From: Anisodus tanguticus
Lineage: Eukaryota; Streptophyta; Magnoliopsida; Solanales; Solanaceae
Direction: 5' to 3'
Length of the DNA stretch: 64,000 nt
Assembly (NCBI GenBank): GCA_034509755.1
Contig: CM067545.1
Location: 47,733,062 to 47,797,061 of the forward strand
A program made the position numbers and the translations under genes. Within the stretch, counting starts at the first letter, position 1. Every line of letters begins with the position of its first letter. The notes below the pieces were generated by a model, which had not been told where the DNA came from, ran no database searches, and saw only the letters and a list, made by a program, of their open reading frames with translations. Shown here in pieces: positions 21,215-33,920 of this stretch.

Positions 21215-23809
21215 CTTATGATGAAAATAAATACTTCCTTACAATAGTTGATGATTTCACAAGAATGACTTGGATATATCTGCTTTAAATGAAGTCTGAT
21301 GTGTGTGTTGTCTTACAGTATTTCTTAAATTTTGTCAAAACTCAATTTCATAAAATTGTAAAGATTGTAAGAACTGATAATGAGACTGAATTCATAAATG
21401 ATGCATGCAATAGTATTTTTCTTACCTTAGGCATTATACATTAAAGGTCTTGTGCTTATACACCACAGCAGAATGGTGTAGCTGAGAGAAAATATAAACA
21501 AATTCTGGAAATAACAAGAGCTGTCAGATTCCAAGCTAATATTCCTCTAAAGTTTTGGGGTCTATGTGTACAAGCTGGTGTATATATCATGAATAGATTA
21601 CCTAATTCTATAATTGGTATGACACTTTATGAGAAATTGTATCAAAGAAAGAAGTGTATATCTCACTTAAAAGCATTAGGTTGTTTGTGTTATGATAAAG
21701 ATTTAATTGTGCATGATAAACTACAGTCAAGGACAAAAACCTATGTGATGATGGGATTTTCAGAGGTTCAAAAGGGATATATTTTATATGATATGAATAA
21801 CAAAGTGTTTCTTGTTAATGGAGATGACAGTTTCTGAGAAACTGAGTTCCCTTTCAAGTGGCAAACAGAAAACACACCTATTTTCTTACATGATATGTCT
21901 TATGAGATACATGATATTACTGAAAAACCAGTTGTCACTAATATTCCTCAAAACACAAATCCTACAAACTCTTCAAATACAAACAATGCCTTACCAAATG
22001 ACAGTGACACAATGCATGATCCTTCTATAGATTATCTACCGAATGATCCTGATAGTCCTACTGATGTATCACAACCTCCTACTAATGAGGCAACACTACT
22101 TCTTATTCCACCAAATCAAGGTCAAGTACCTTCTGTCTAAACCAGAAAATCAGACATAACTAAATAACCTCCTATTTGGATGAAAGACTTTGTTACTTTC
22201 ACCATGCCAAATGCACGTTACTCCATATCCAACTATATTTCCTATGACAACCTTACACCCAAAAATCAAGCTTTCCTCTCAACTTTCTCAAATATAACGG
22301 AACAAAAAAATTATACTAAGACATCTAAGAATCCTAGATGGGTGGAGGCCATGACATCATATATTAATGCTCTTCAAGATAATCATACATGGGAGATTGT
22401 CAGTTTACTACCAGGTAAAACTCCCATAGGGTGCAAGTGGGTCTATAAAATCACATACAAGGCATCAGATGACATTGAAAGGTTGAAAGTAAGACTAGTG
22501 GCCAAGGGGTATAGTCAAAAGGAGGGCATAGACTATCAAGAAAATTTCTCACATGCGGTTAAGATGGTAACAATGAGATCTATACTATACTTAGCAGCAA
22601 CTAGACATTGGAGTATACATCAAATGGATGTATATAATATTTTCTTACAATGTGATTTATATGATGAGATTTACATGAATCTTTCACAAGGATTTATTAG
22701 CCAGGGGAAACATAAAGTGTGTAGGCTAATTAAATCATTGTATGATCTCAAATAAGCACCAAGACAATGAAATTTCAAGTTGACAGAAGCTTTAATCAAG
22801 TTAAAGTTTACTCAAAGTCAGTTTGATCATTCTTTGTTCATAAAAAAACTGATAAAAGAATAGTGTTGGTATTGTTTTATGTAGATGATATGTTGGTTAC
22901 TGGTGATAATATAGAACAAATTGAGGAGACCAAGCAAGAACTTCACCAGACATTTAAAATAAAGAATTTGGGAGAACTAAAGTACTTCCTAGGGATTGAG
23001 TTTGCATGGTCAAATAAAGGAATTTTGATGTATCAAAGAAAGTATGCTTTAGAATTAATTTCTGAGATAGGATTAGCTGCAGCAAAACCTTTCAACACAC
23101 CAATTGACTGCATCCTGAAGCTAACTACAAAGGAATATGATGATCACATAGTGGACAAACAGACTACAAAAACTGCAAAAGATGAAGTCATTCAAGATAT
23201 CAATTTATATCGGAGATTGATAGAAAAATTACTCTACCTCACAGTAACAAGACCAGACATTACTTATAGTGTACAAACACTTAGCTAATTTTTACAACAA
23301 CAAAAAAAAATTCATTATAAGGTTGATCTCAGGATTGTTAAATAGATTAAAATCCAACTAGGTCAAGGAGATTGTCAAGCAGTTCACAAGAAACAATCAC
23401 AACATATGGTGATGCTGACTGGGTTGCATGTCCACACACAAGAAATACATTTACTGGTTATTTGGTTAAATTTGAAGATTATCTAATCTCATGGAAGTCA
23501 AAGAAGCAATCTATTATTTCTAGAAGTTCTGCAGAATCTGAGTGTAGAAGCTTAGTAGGGACTGCTGCTGAATTAACATGGATTATTGGCTTATTTAAAG
23601 AAATTGATGTGAAGATAAAAGAGCATGTTACAGTTTACACAGACAGTAAGTCAGCTATGCAAATTGTTGCTAATCATGTATTTCATGAAAGGGCTAAGCA
23701 CATTGAAATAGACCTATACTTCATCAGAGACAAGATCTTACAAGGACAAGTGAAGACTGAATATATAAGTACTTCAAACCAGTCAGCAGACATACTACAA
23801 AAAGATTAA
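21215..23809 (+). pseudogene. copia integrase, RT and RNase H remnants
   Basis: Integrase core with TIVDDFTRMTWIYLL (21235), a degraded VRTDNETEF and SCAYTPQQNGVAERK (21455-21490), with in-frame stops. RT (22180-22755) has HTWEIVSLLPGKTPIGCKWV and QMDVYNIFLQ, where the usual DVKNAFL is mutated. The polymerase box LFYVDDMLVTG lies at about 22872. RNase H (23372-23809) has YGDADW, SWKSKKQSIISRSSAESE and TDSKSAM. Many stops: inactive. Confidence 0.85.
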
Positions 23810-23894
23810 ATAGGCTGCAGCATCACTTCTTATGCACCAAGCTAGGACTGATCAATATATTCTTAGTACCAACTAGTCCTAGCTTGAGGGGGAA

Positions 23895-24233
23895 TGTTGA
23901 AGCAAGTGGTGCTAAGAAGAAGGAGAAACTAGATTAAGAAGTTCCAGAAATCAGTTAAGAAGTGAAGTCACAAAGTTAAGTTCACAAAAACAGTTAGGAA
24001 GTTAGTTATACAAATCAGTGTATAATCGATACAAGCTAGCTATACAAGATGTAGTATATATACATCAATATTTATTGTAAAATATATCACATTACATATT
24101 ACAATTCAATGAAGATTAGAAATCTTCTCACTAAAAACTGCCAGTTTTCCTCTCTTCTTGTTCTTCAGTTTTCCATTTGCTCCTCATCTGTTTTTTAATC
24201 TTTCTTTCACAATGGTGATCACAAACTTCTTCA
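23895..24233 (+). repeat. 3' LTR of the deleted copia element
   Basis: TGTTGAAGC...CTTCTTCA, 339 bp, preceded by a G-rich polypurine tract. Carries CTAGCTATACAAG and TATATACATCAATA, shared with the 5' remnant. Confidence 0.88.
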
Positions 24234-24728
24234 GAACTCAAATTGCTTCTGACAAGCACAGTTGGAAGTTCGTACAAGCCACTCTAGATATCAACAGGTT
24301 CCAGATTCTGATTGTGCATATACAGTAGGAAATTATGTGAATTGTCCCGAATATATACTTCACATCTAAGCTGGTGTTTGCTACTCAGGTCTACGCTTCT
24401 GCATTTTACTCTCTGCTAAGTTTCAAGTTCAACTAAATTCTGCTTAACCGTTGTTGTTTTTTTTACCAATTTATTTATTGCGTCTTTTTCCCGCAATAAT
24501 TGAATTTTTCAGTGTTGTTCTATATTGATTGACAATTTCACATTCTCTCGGTGTCCGGATTAGCTTATGCTCACCTCAATTAATCCACCAATATAACCTG
24601 CTATTTTCTACTAGCTTGAATACCGAATAACTTTGTTCACGAAACTTATGGAAATAATTACCTAATTTGAACACTACTTTTGTATGTTGTGTTTCAGTTT
24701 TATTGACCTAGGTTATATCCTTGGTTGT
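24234..24728. other. spacer, nothing recognised
   Basis: About 0.5 kb without a supported coding or repeat signal. Confidence 0.45.
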
Positions 24729-24964
24729 TATTCCCCCGTCTCAAATTATGTGACACGGTTTGAATTTCGAGAGTCAAAGTTCATATTTTGACCGTGAATT
24801 TGGACATATGATCTTCAAAAAAATTTGAAAAAGAATTTACATAATTAGAAGCTACATAAAAAGTACTATAAGTCACAGTAATTAACAATTTAAAATATTT
24901 AAAGGGCATACGAATAAATCGGGGTAAATTTTTTTCTTGGGAAGTAAATTTGATAGAGGGAGTA
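24729..24964. mobile_element. Stowaway-type MITE
   Basis: Left border TATTCCCCCGTCTCAAATTA, right border GATAGAGGGAGTA, TA at both ends, 236 bp, AT-rich interior with no ORF. Confidence 0.7.
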
Positions 24965-26510
24965 ATATTTTTCCGCGTTTATGTGGTGGCAAAACGAAAA
25001 TACTTCCTGACCAGTGGATGCTTTGGGATGGTTGGTGAAAGATTACTCAACTACTTGTTAACTGAGGAGAGGGGAGAGGGTGCCAACAGATCTAGGTTTC
25101 ATCTTCTTATCTCATATACCATGTTACATGTGAGAAACAGATATTTATTGGTTTACAAGCTGATATGCTGTTGGACTTGACCGTTGCAAGTCATAAAACT
25201 TGCTTCCCTGTAGGTTTCGTGGTGAATTGGAGGTGAGCATACTGAAGGTGAAAGAATGAAAAAGAGAATTCTCTTAACATTTAATATGAATGAAGAAAGA
25301 TTTTTATCTTACCTTAAGACTCTGCTCTCCCGATAATATGAGATTACTTATTTAAAGATGCTTACTGGAAAAGGAAATGAGTGGAAAAATACGTTTAGAA
25401 ATTAATGCCATAGATATTCTCCAGAGCAATAAAGGTTGTCGAAGTAATTGGAAGGATGCAGACAGGGGAGGAGGAAAAAAAGTATAAGCAGCGAGATTTT
25501 AACTAAATTTCCGTTCTGTTTGGGGCGTGGGGAAGGGAGAGGAGGATGCAGGGGTAAGTTAAACTAAAATGGTCCAGAAAATATGGGCTGGGTGGTACTG
25601 TTGATGTTTAAAGTCAGTTTAGTTTGTGGTCTCTACTCACACTTGTAACATTTTATGCTTCTGCGGACAACTACTGAAAGTGTAGCACAAGGGAGTTTTG
25701 TGTCTATGCCATTCTTGTCAAGGATGGTTGCCAATTAAAAGGTCAGTCAATTAGAGCAAAATATAGTTTCATTGTACTACATGTATATTTAAAGAAAATT
25801 GTCTAAAAAACTAAATATGTTGACCCCGGTATTCTAATCCCATCTACTACTCTTTTTGTGACGGTAGAAGTACACTTTATACAAGTATGCATCTATTGTC
25901 ACGAACACATAGTGAATGTAATGGTGCTCCACCCCCAAATTATATTAAAATCTTAGGTTCGTTACTGATTGAAATCGATAATGTAAGAATAGCGAATATA
26001 ATTGATACACCACACACATTATTTTAAAATTCTAAATCAGTTACTGACCGAGATTGATCATTAAGCATGGCAAGTCCTTCAAATTTAGTTTAGAGATACT
26101 AGAAAGTTTACCTTGCCTTTGTAGAGGCTATTGTAGTATAGACATGATCCAAAGTGCTTGAAGAAGAGAGTTTTATCATCATAGGGTAATCTTGGCACCA
26201 TATCATTGCAATAAACATACCTAAAATACTTCACATCAAACTTCTTCAATTTCAGCAAAATACAGTCTCAAAATGGAAACATAAGCCATGAGATTCATTA
26301 CAGCAGACGATAAATCCTTGTAGTTCTGTTAACTGGTGAATACAAGAGGCGGAGAATGATGCAGAAATTTGATAAAATTATTCTTTATTTAGCTAAAGCA
26401 GGGATGATAAAGTGCTCTGCTCTCTATGGGGAAGTTGGGATACTTGGAACTCAATGTCTTCTTTTTTCAAATAAGTACAAAAACTAAAAACTTAAAGAGG
26501 AAATTTAAAA
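24965..26510. other. 1.5-kb intergenic stretch, no gene recognised
   Basis: Only short spurious ORFs. The last few hundred bases lie downstream of the receptor-kinase pseudogene on its strand and may hold its former 3'UTR; I see no definite signal. Confidence 0.45.
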
Positions 26511-28808
26511 CTAGATGGAACTTGGAAAAGAAGTAGGAGGACTAGGAGGCACTGGAATTTCTACTGTCCCTTCCAGCATGCGTAGAACTTTCTTCATTGA
26601 AGAGCGAAGTGATGGTTCGTCTTGAATGCACCAGATGCTTAATTTCACCATTCTCTCGAATTGTCTTCTATCAACCTCCTCGTCACTGACCAGTTTTCCT
26701 AGCTCTCCTGCCTCAAAGCAACTGTAGACATGTGTTCAAGAATCGATTCATTTTCGTCAAGGCTCCAATCTATACACTTCCGCCTACAGATCAATTCCAA
26801 TAGGACGACACCAAAACTGTATACATCTGCTTTCACTGTCACTGGCAGTTTACGGTGCCATTCTGGTGCAACATAGCCTCTGGTCCCTCTTACCTCTGTG
26901 TAGGTTCTTGTTTGGTCTTTCTTTAAGAGCTTGACCATTCCAAAGTCAGATATCTTAGTACAAAAATGATCATTCATGAGTATGTTCTGAGGCTTTATAT
27001 CACAGTGGATGATTAGCGTGTCACACTCGTCATGCAAATATAGGAGGCCCCTTGCAATATCTCGAGCGATGCTACATCTTTCCTCCCATGTGGGCTGTTT
27101 TTCTGGTGTAAAAAGTACGTCTGCGAGTTACCCATTGCTCATGTACTCATACACCAGAAGCCTTCTTGATCCATCTAGGCAGTAACCAAGGAGGCGGACT
27201 AGATTTCGATGATGTGTCCTTCCAATGATTTTCATTTTAGTTTGGAACTCTGTTTCCCCTTCTACCAATTCTTTGTCTAGTCTCTTAACAGTTACCACTT
27301 TCTGGTCTTCCCCCAAAAATCCCTTTGATTACTGTTCCAAACGCTCCTCTCCCCAACTCTTCTTTGAAACCACTGGTTGCCTGCTCTAGTTGTGCATAGG
27401 AAAATGCTCGGGGAGCAACATCCTCCCATAACTGAACACTTCTACTATCCTGGAATTTCTTGTAAGTCCAGACATGATTTCTGTGAATGAGAAATCCGGA
27501 GATGCCTGCCTAACACCACCAACAAAGCACAAGCCGCCAATGTAATGCTGGCAATTAGGATGTCTATCCTTAGCTTTTTGCCTTTTGTTTCTTCAATCTG
27601 GTAAGGCAACCCTTCTTCGGCAACCACATTAATGCCCACCTTCACCAATGCTAGATTAGAGTCAGTCATGTCTCTCCTTCCAAACCTCAGAGGCAGCCTT
27701 TGCTTTCTACACTCTGTATCTTTGAACAGAGCAGCCTCACAGTTCCTGTAGACAGGCTTGCTCACAATCTTCTTTGGTTGTTGTGACCAAAACAGGTTAA
27801 GAAATGTCTTCCCATTTTGTGTTGTCAACTGTTCTCATGGCATAGTATTTGGAAGTCTTCTCCTTTAACCGACAGGTTTGTGCAGTGAAATTCCTTTCAC
27901 AGCCTGCGCTCGAATTTCCTGGCATTACAAAATCGAATCCTGGAAGACATACACATTTAACTTTATCATCTAATTTGATACAAAAACCATTAAGCCCACA
28001 AAGTCCTTTTGGAGTACACCTATCATCTGTTGATGACCATATCACGGAGCTATTCTGTTGGTTCAGATAATGTGAATAAACTCGAAGAATACCATCAACA
28101 TCAATTTTCATCAGATAGAGGGTCCTTTCTCTAGGGTGGCCTCCTTTGGTTAGATTTTTTATACTGAAAGTGGAATTGAGCATGTACAGGTGGCCGTCAT
28201 CATCTAGATTCAGAGTAATGTTATTCCCTGCTCCATCGGTGTTTGTTGCGTAGTAAGCATATGGGCCAGCGTCTGTTGTCTGGACCGGGTACTGAACGAG
28301 GTTCCCGTCATCTTGCATTTTGAGACGGAAAATCCCGAATGAGTCAGCTGTTTCCGAGGCACTCGAAAAGGGTGTTTGTTGGATTGTCAAAACTTTGCCA
28401 TATGATATTGTGATCAGAACTATAGAGCACAAAGTTGCCAGTGTCCAGCATGGAAGCTGAAGCAATGGCTTGAGAGGGACTTATGAGAGAGATTTCTTTC
28501 CCTCCTACTTGGACAATGAGCCTTCCATCACTAGTTAAGAGCAAGACAGCGCTGCTCGGGACAACAGGACTGTCTCTGTTTGCTTTCCACACTGCTGTCT
28601 TCTTAGGCATACTGGCGATGGAGATTCCAACAGCATAGCCATTGGTTTGTTCATAAAACCCAAAGGCAAAGCGCCCGGTGGGCAAAAACCATGATGAGTT
28701 GGTAGTAGGTGTTAGAGAAGAGCCAAGAGTTATATTGAAGTGCCTTTGTTGTGCTAGTGCTACTGCATGAAATGCAGATCCATAGCAAAGCAGCCATAGA
28801 TTTTAGCT
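26511..28808 (-). pseudogene. G-type lectin S-receptor-like kinase, decayed
   Basis: Domains in order on the minus strand: signal-peptide-like LWLLCYGSAFHAVALAQQ (about 28795-28740, no in-frame Met); B-lectin domain with NITLGSSLTPTTNSSWFLPT and FAFGFYEQ; EGF/PAN-like Cys region (CTPKGLCGLNGFC, CVCLPGFDF); transmembrane IDILIASITLAACALLVVLG (about 27575-27516); kinase with VTVKRLDKEL, catalytic loop HCDIKPQNIL, SDFGMVKLL and VYSFGVVLLELICR; C-terminus VPPSPPTSFPSSI, TAG at 26511. Frames break at about 28345, 27800, 27440, 27310, 27125 and 26700. Intact relatives are plasma-membrane receptor kinases of about 800 residues. About 60 residues are missing between TNTLFECLG and the next segment, and part of the PAN region is gone. 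No introns, as in the LecRK-type class. Confidence 0.88.
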
Positions 28809-28840
28809 TTTCTTCTTTTTCTTTTTCTGTGATTTATCCG

Positions 28841-29116
28841 TGAAAGAAAAAATTAAGTGAAAGAAATAATCCCTTTGATTATTTTCATTGAATGAAAGAC
28901 TATATATACAAGTTATATATTTTTATAATAGGAGAATCCTATTCTTATTCTATTCCTAAAACCTTATTCTGCTTGGATACTAACTATACAATTATGGTAA
29001 GTGTACAATACTAATTACATTACAACATTACCTAAACTAGGATGCTAAAATACTACCTAATTCTACACGGTACAAGGGGAAAAACCGAGAGCCCAATATA
29101 TTGTGTATATTTAACA
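28841..29116 (-). repeat. 3' LTR (minus element)
   Basis: 276 bp, on the minus strand TGTTAAATATACACA...TTTTCTTTCA. About 35 bp shorter than its partner, from missing copies of the ATACAATATT- and ATACACAATATA-like stretches. Confidence 0.85.
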
Positions 29117-29124
29117 CACACCCG

Positions 29125-32100
29125 CAGTCATAGCGGGCGGTCTTCGAACGCTGAGACTGTCCCTAAAATCTTCAAAAAGGACCGAGGGAAGACCTTTTGT
29201 AAAGATGTCGGCAATTTGATATCTTGACGGGACATGGCAGGCGCGTACCTGACCACGAGCAACTTTTTCGCGGACAAAGTGAATGTCCATCTCGATATGC
29301 TTAGTGCGCTGGTGCTAAACCGGATTACTAGAAAAGTAGACGACACTAACATTATCGCAATAAACCAAGGTTACTTTCTGAATGGGACAATGAAGCTCCA
29401 AAAGCAAATTACGTAATCAACATGATTCCGAGATCACATTAGCTACCCCTCGATACTTGGCTTCGGCACTGGATCGGGACAATGTCGACTGACATTTTGC
29501 CGACCATGAGACCAGGTTATTACCAAGAAACATACAATAGCCAGACGTAGACCGTCTGGTGTCCGGACAGCCACCCCAATCAGCATCCGTATAAGAGACA
29601 AATGTGGATGTCGATGAGGGATATAAATGCAAATCATAGTCCAACGTACCCTGAATATACCGAATGATGCGTTTGAGTGCATTCATGTGCTCAACTCTGG
29701 GATCATGCATAAACAAACACATCTGCTGGACAGTATACGTAATATCTGGCCTCGTGAATATAAGATACTGAAGGGCCTCTGTAAGACTGCGATAGCGGGT
29801 CGGATCCTCGTATGGTACGTCGGCCGCGATACTAAGCTTGGGCTTAGTATCAACTGGAGTGGAAGTGTATTTACAGGATGGCATCCCAGCCCTCTCAATG
29901 ATCTCAGTTGCATACTTCCTTTATGATAAGAACAACACACCTGCATGACGAGTGACAACAATCCCCAAAAAATAACTCAAGAGCCCCAAGTCTTTTATAG
30001 CAAACTCAGAGTTGAGCATTTTCATGATAGACTGGCGTAAGGCATCGAAAGAGGCAGTCAAAATAATATCATCCATATATTACAAAATATAGGCCAAAGA
30101 CGAACCACGACGGTACATGAATAAGGAATTATCCGACCTGCTGTGAGTGAACCCAATAGTCGAAACATAGTCGACAAACCGCGTATACCAGGCCCGTAGA
30201 GATTGCTTAAGCCCATATAAGGACTTCTTCAACAAACAGACATGATGAGGATGTTTAGGATCCCTAAATCCCAAAGGCTGATGCATATAGACTGTTTCCT
30301 TGAGATCACCATGTAGGAAAGCATTCTTTACAACTAACTGATGAATAGGCCATGCTTTCGAAAGAGCCAAGCTAAGTACAATGTGAATGGTAGCTGGCTT
30401 GACCACCGGACTAAACATCTCCCCACAATCCACACCAACCTGCTGAGTCTTACCATCACCCACAAGCCGAGCCTTATGTCGTGCAAATAAATCGTCTGAA
30501 TTGTCCTTATGAGCAAAAATCCACATGGACCTAATAATATTAATACCAGAAGGACGGGGCACCAACTCCCACGTCTTATTATCAATAAGAGCATTATATT
30601 CATCGGTCATAACAATTTTCCAATTCGGGTAACTCAATGCAGACACAGGATTACGGGGTAAGGGTGATTTAAGAACATTAGAATTTAAGTTAAAATGTCT
30701 TTTCGGTTTAAAAATACCCTGTTGACTACGAGTGACCGGTCGATGACTTGGGGAAGAAGGGGACGGATTTGGGAAATTTTCAGGACGTGGGACGGACTGG
30801 CCAGCATGTAGTGGGCCTGCTGGCCCAAATCGGTACTGGGAACAATGAGCGACGCACGCCGGTACCGGACTCGTGTGTGCGCAACTAGGCCAGAACTGGG
30901 CTGGGGAGGCGGCCCAGTTGTTGGACCGTGATGTTACGGGAGAACCAGCGGGCAGTGGACCTGCTGGCGGATTTGGTGCGGGATACGTCCGAAAAATGGC
31001 GAATAATATACGGGGATATGCCATCATCAAAAAAATTATACGAACTAGGCACGAGAGTACTAACCTTAGTAAACGGGAATTGAGTTTCATCAAAAAGTAC
31101 ATGGCGACTAATGATGATTTTATTAGATGACAAATCAAAACATTTGTAGCTACGATGATTAGACGGATAGCCCAAAAACACACAAGGGGTAGACCGAGCC
31201 TGAAGTTTGTTAATTGTGGTGGACGGAAATAACGGATAACATAAGCACCCAAAGACCTGAAGATGAGAATATGAAGGAGTCTTATTATATAGAATTTGAA
31301 TAGGGGAAGAATATGTCAAACCTTTAGAAGGAATTATGTTAAGGAGATATGTAGCCATTTGAAGAGCATGATGCCAAAAAGACGGGGGTACGGAGGCATG
31401 AATCAATAAAGTTCGGACAATGTTATTTATGGTACAAATTTTGTGTTTGGCTTTTCCATTTTGTGAAGACGTATGAGGACAAGAAAAATGAAAATTGATC
31501 CCATTATTAGCACATAATTCCCAAAACACCCCATTGTCATATTCTTTGCCATTATCACACTGAATATTTTTTATTTCTCGTTCGAATTGGGTTCTAATGA
31601 ATGCTCTAAATTTTAAGAAGATGGAAAAAACTTGAGATTTTTTCGCTATCGGAAAAGTCCATAAAAACTTAGAATAATCATCCAAAAAGAGAACGTAATA
31701 CCGATGACCCAAAGAACTAAGAACATGAGACGTCTATAAGTCGCTATGAATAATATCAAATGACATTAAAGTATGAGAATTTGAGTCTACAAATGGCAAC
31801 CTAACAATTTTTCCTAAAGAACAAGACTGGCAATTTGGAGTACTACGCGTACCCTTACATGAAATAAAATTATTTTTATCTAATGACGACAAAATATATG
31901 ACCCCGGATGACCAAGACGAGCATGCCACAATGAAGGAGAAAGGGCTGCAAATGTTGATGGCAAGACTTGACTCGATGGACCGGAATTGGGTGTGATAGG
32001 ATAAAGATCTCCCCTACTATCACACCTCATGAGAGGACTCCCCATCTTGAAATCCTTCACAGAGAAACCAAATGGATCAAATTCAATAGAAACGGAATTG

Positions 32101-33442
32101 TCAGTAGTGAATTTACGGACAGACACTAAGTTTTTAATTAATTTGGGGGCATGTAGGGTGTTTTTCAAGATAAGGGGTGGATGAGGGGGAGACAACGTTT
32201 TATGACCATAACCACGAATTGTAATAGAATTACTATTACCAATAATTATGCCGCGAGGGTTGCTAAAATTGGAATAAGACGAGAGTGTACCTGAATCGAA
32301 TGTCATGTGGGTAGTGGCACCGGTGTCCATATACCAATTTGGGTCCGGAGGATTTAAACCAAGCGTGTGCATTGCGGCTTCGATGTCGGTAGACGTGGGT
32401 GCCGCGACGTGATGGGCCTGCGAGGGCCGAGGCCTAAGTACCCCTGCTTCCTGCCTCGGCCCAGAAGACTGGTTGTATGTGGACCAGGTATAATTGGGCC
32501 GGATTGCTGCTGGGCAGCCCACTGCCAGTGGGGGCGAAACATGGCTTGGTCCAAACTGTGGCTATGGGGCCTACTGCCACTGCATATGGGTCCACTGTGG
32601 GGCCCATAACTGCTGTTGCTGCTGCTGACCACCGCGAGGGCCCCCACCACCACCACCATTGTGCCGGTTGCCGCCGCGGTTCTTACTATTATTTTTCTTA
32701 TTTCCTCATTTTTTGCCACCACCGTTGTTGCGGTTTTGGCCCAAGTTGTTGGAACCGGGAGGATGGATAGTGGATTCGGTCATCATAACTACAGGACTAT
32801 TACCGGTAGCCGCCTTTTTAGCCATGCCCGCTTCTTTGAGTGTAAGCATAGAACGAGCTTGATAAAATTGCGGAAGTGGATTGCTTTGACGAAGAAGAGT
32901 GCCAACACCACTATAGGCCTCGGAGAGGCCTAAAACCATTTGGAGGACCAAACGGTCATTCGAAACCGGCGCACCAACGTTGCGGAGTTGGTCCGTCAAT
33001 TCCTTCAATCTTTTGCAATAGGCCGAAACGTTAGGGAAATCTTCCATATTGACGTGGGAGAAATCCTGCTAAAGAGTAACAACTCTAGAATTCTAATTAT
33101 CTTGGAATATATCACGTAGTCTATCCCAAGTCACCTGCGTCGTAGCGTCAGGTTCAATAATCATTTGCAAAAGGTCGGTAGAAATTGTGGAATATATCCA
33201 CTCAAGGACGGTAGCATCAAGAGTCGTCCACAACTTAGGATCACCCTCGCGTTTTGGCACCTCCGTATCCTTGGGAGCCGCGGGGATTATGTGATGGATG
33301 ACTTGATGCGAGTGTGCGTGAATTTTGAACAGTTGGCCCACGTCGCATATTGGACATTTTCTATTTCAAGAACAAGAGGGATGTTATTCTTGATGTTAGA
33401 AACTGTGAGGGCAGGATGAAACGTGTTCCGGGATGTAGACAT
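29125..33442 (-). pseudogene. Ale-type copia gag-pol, frameshifted
   Basis: Gag starts at 33442 (MSTSRNTFHPALTVSN) and frameshifts near 33341 into FKIHAHSHQVIHHIIP. A Gly/Asn-rich tail replaces a zinc knuckle. Protease WYMDTGATTHM (about 32335) keeps DTGA. GAG-pre-integrase: LWHARLGHPG..CQSCSLGK. Integrase: DIIHSDL, FLDDYSKFLW, IQCDNGKEYDN, CPHTSSQNGK. RT: KTWELVPRPSG, RHKARLVGDGKTQQ, VVKNAFLHGDL, with the polymerase box as YMDD rather than YVDD, next to a stop at about 30080. RNase H: YTDADWGGCPDTRRSTSGYC, ending near 29417, with the C-terminal ADIFTKGLP block in another frame near 29200. Stops occur at about 31735 and 33070. Inactive. Confidence 0.9.
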
Positions 33443-33609
33443 ATTGATAGAACAATATGTGATTGAGAGATTTTTGAGAAAAAATTGGGAAGAGGGAGGA
33501 TCTCGTCAACACGAAAAAACGAGAGCAAAGGTCTCGGAATTTCAAGGGAGGTCGACGGAAGTTGGAGGAAGTAAGAGAGAGGATTTTAAGACCTAGACTT
33601 CTGATACCA

Positions 33610-33920
33610 TGAAAGAAAAAATTAAGTGAAAGAAATAATCTCTTGATTATTTTTATTGATTGAAAGACTATATATACAAGTTACATATTTTCATAATAGG
33701 AGAATCTTATTCCTATTCTATTCCTAAAACCTTATTCTACTTGGATACTAACTATACAATTATGGTAATACAAATATTATGGTAAATGTACAATACTAAC
33801 TACATTAGAACATTATCTAAACTAGGATACTAAAATACTACCTAATTCTACACGGTACAAGAGAAAAAACCGAGAGCCCAATATACACAATATACACATT
33901 TATATTGTGTGTATTTAACA
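33610..33920 (-). repeat. 5' LTR (minus element)
   Basis: 311 bp, next to the primer-binding site. On the minus strand it opens TGTTAAATACACACAATATA, which forms a short hairpin with a nearby TATATTGTGT. Confidence 0.88.

Larger units (their letters stand above)
20314..24233 (+). mobile_element. internally deleted Ty1/copia element
   Basis: 5' LTR remnant 20314-20549, primer-binding site TGGTATCAGAGC (20550-20561, complementary to initiator tRNA-Met), gag and pol remnants, polypurine tract GAGGGGGAA (23886-23894), 3' LTR 23895-24233. The 5' LTR lacks about its first 100 bp relative to the 3' LTR. Gag is joined directly to integrase, so the protease and GAG-pre-integrase part is missing. The MDHQ..HPLYLQAS start resembles the Ivana/Oryco-type lineage; that placement is tentative. 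Confidence 0.9.
28841..33920 (-). mobile_element. Ale/Retrofit-type copia element, minus orientation
   Basis: Two LTRs (28841-29116 and 33610-33920) bracket gag-pol on the minus strand. The primer-binding site CTGATACCA (33601-33609 on +) complements initiator tRNA-Met directly inside the 5' LTR. Flanks ATCCG and ATCAC are not a clean 5-bp duplication, which is unexplained. It sits about 32 bp from the first residues of the receptor-kinase pseudogene. It is the same family as the plus-strand element at 36166-41288. Confidence 0.93.

Noticed and set aside
32354..32770. Overlapping ORFs on both strands around 32.4-32.8 kb
   Set aside because: They overlay the Gly/Gln-rich gag tail of the minus Ale element; only the minus gag reading has family support.
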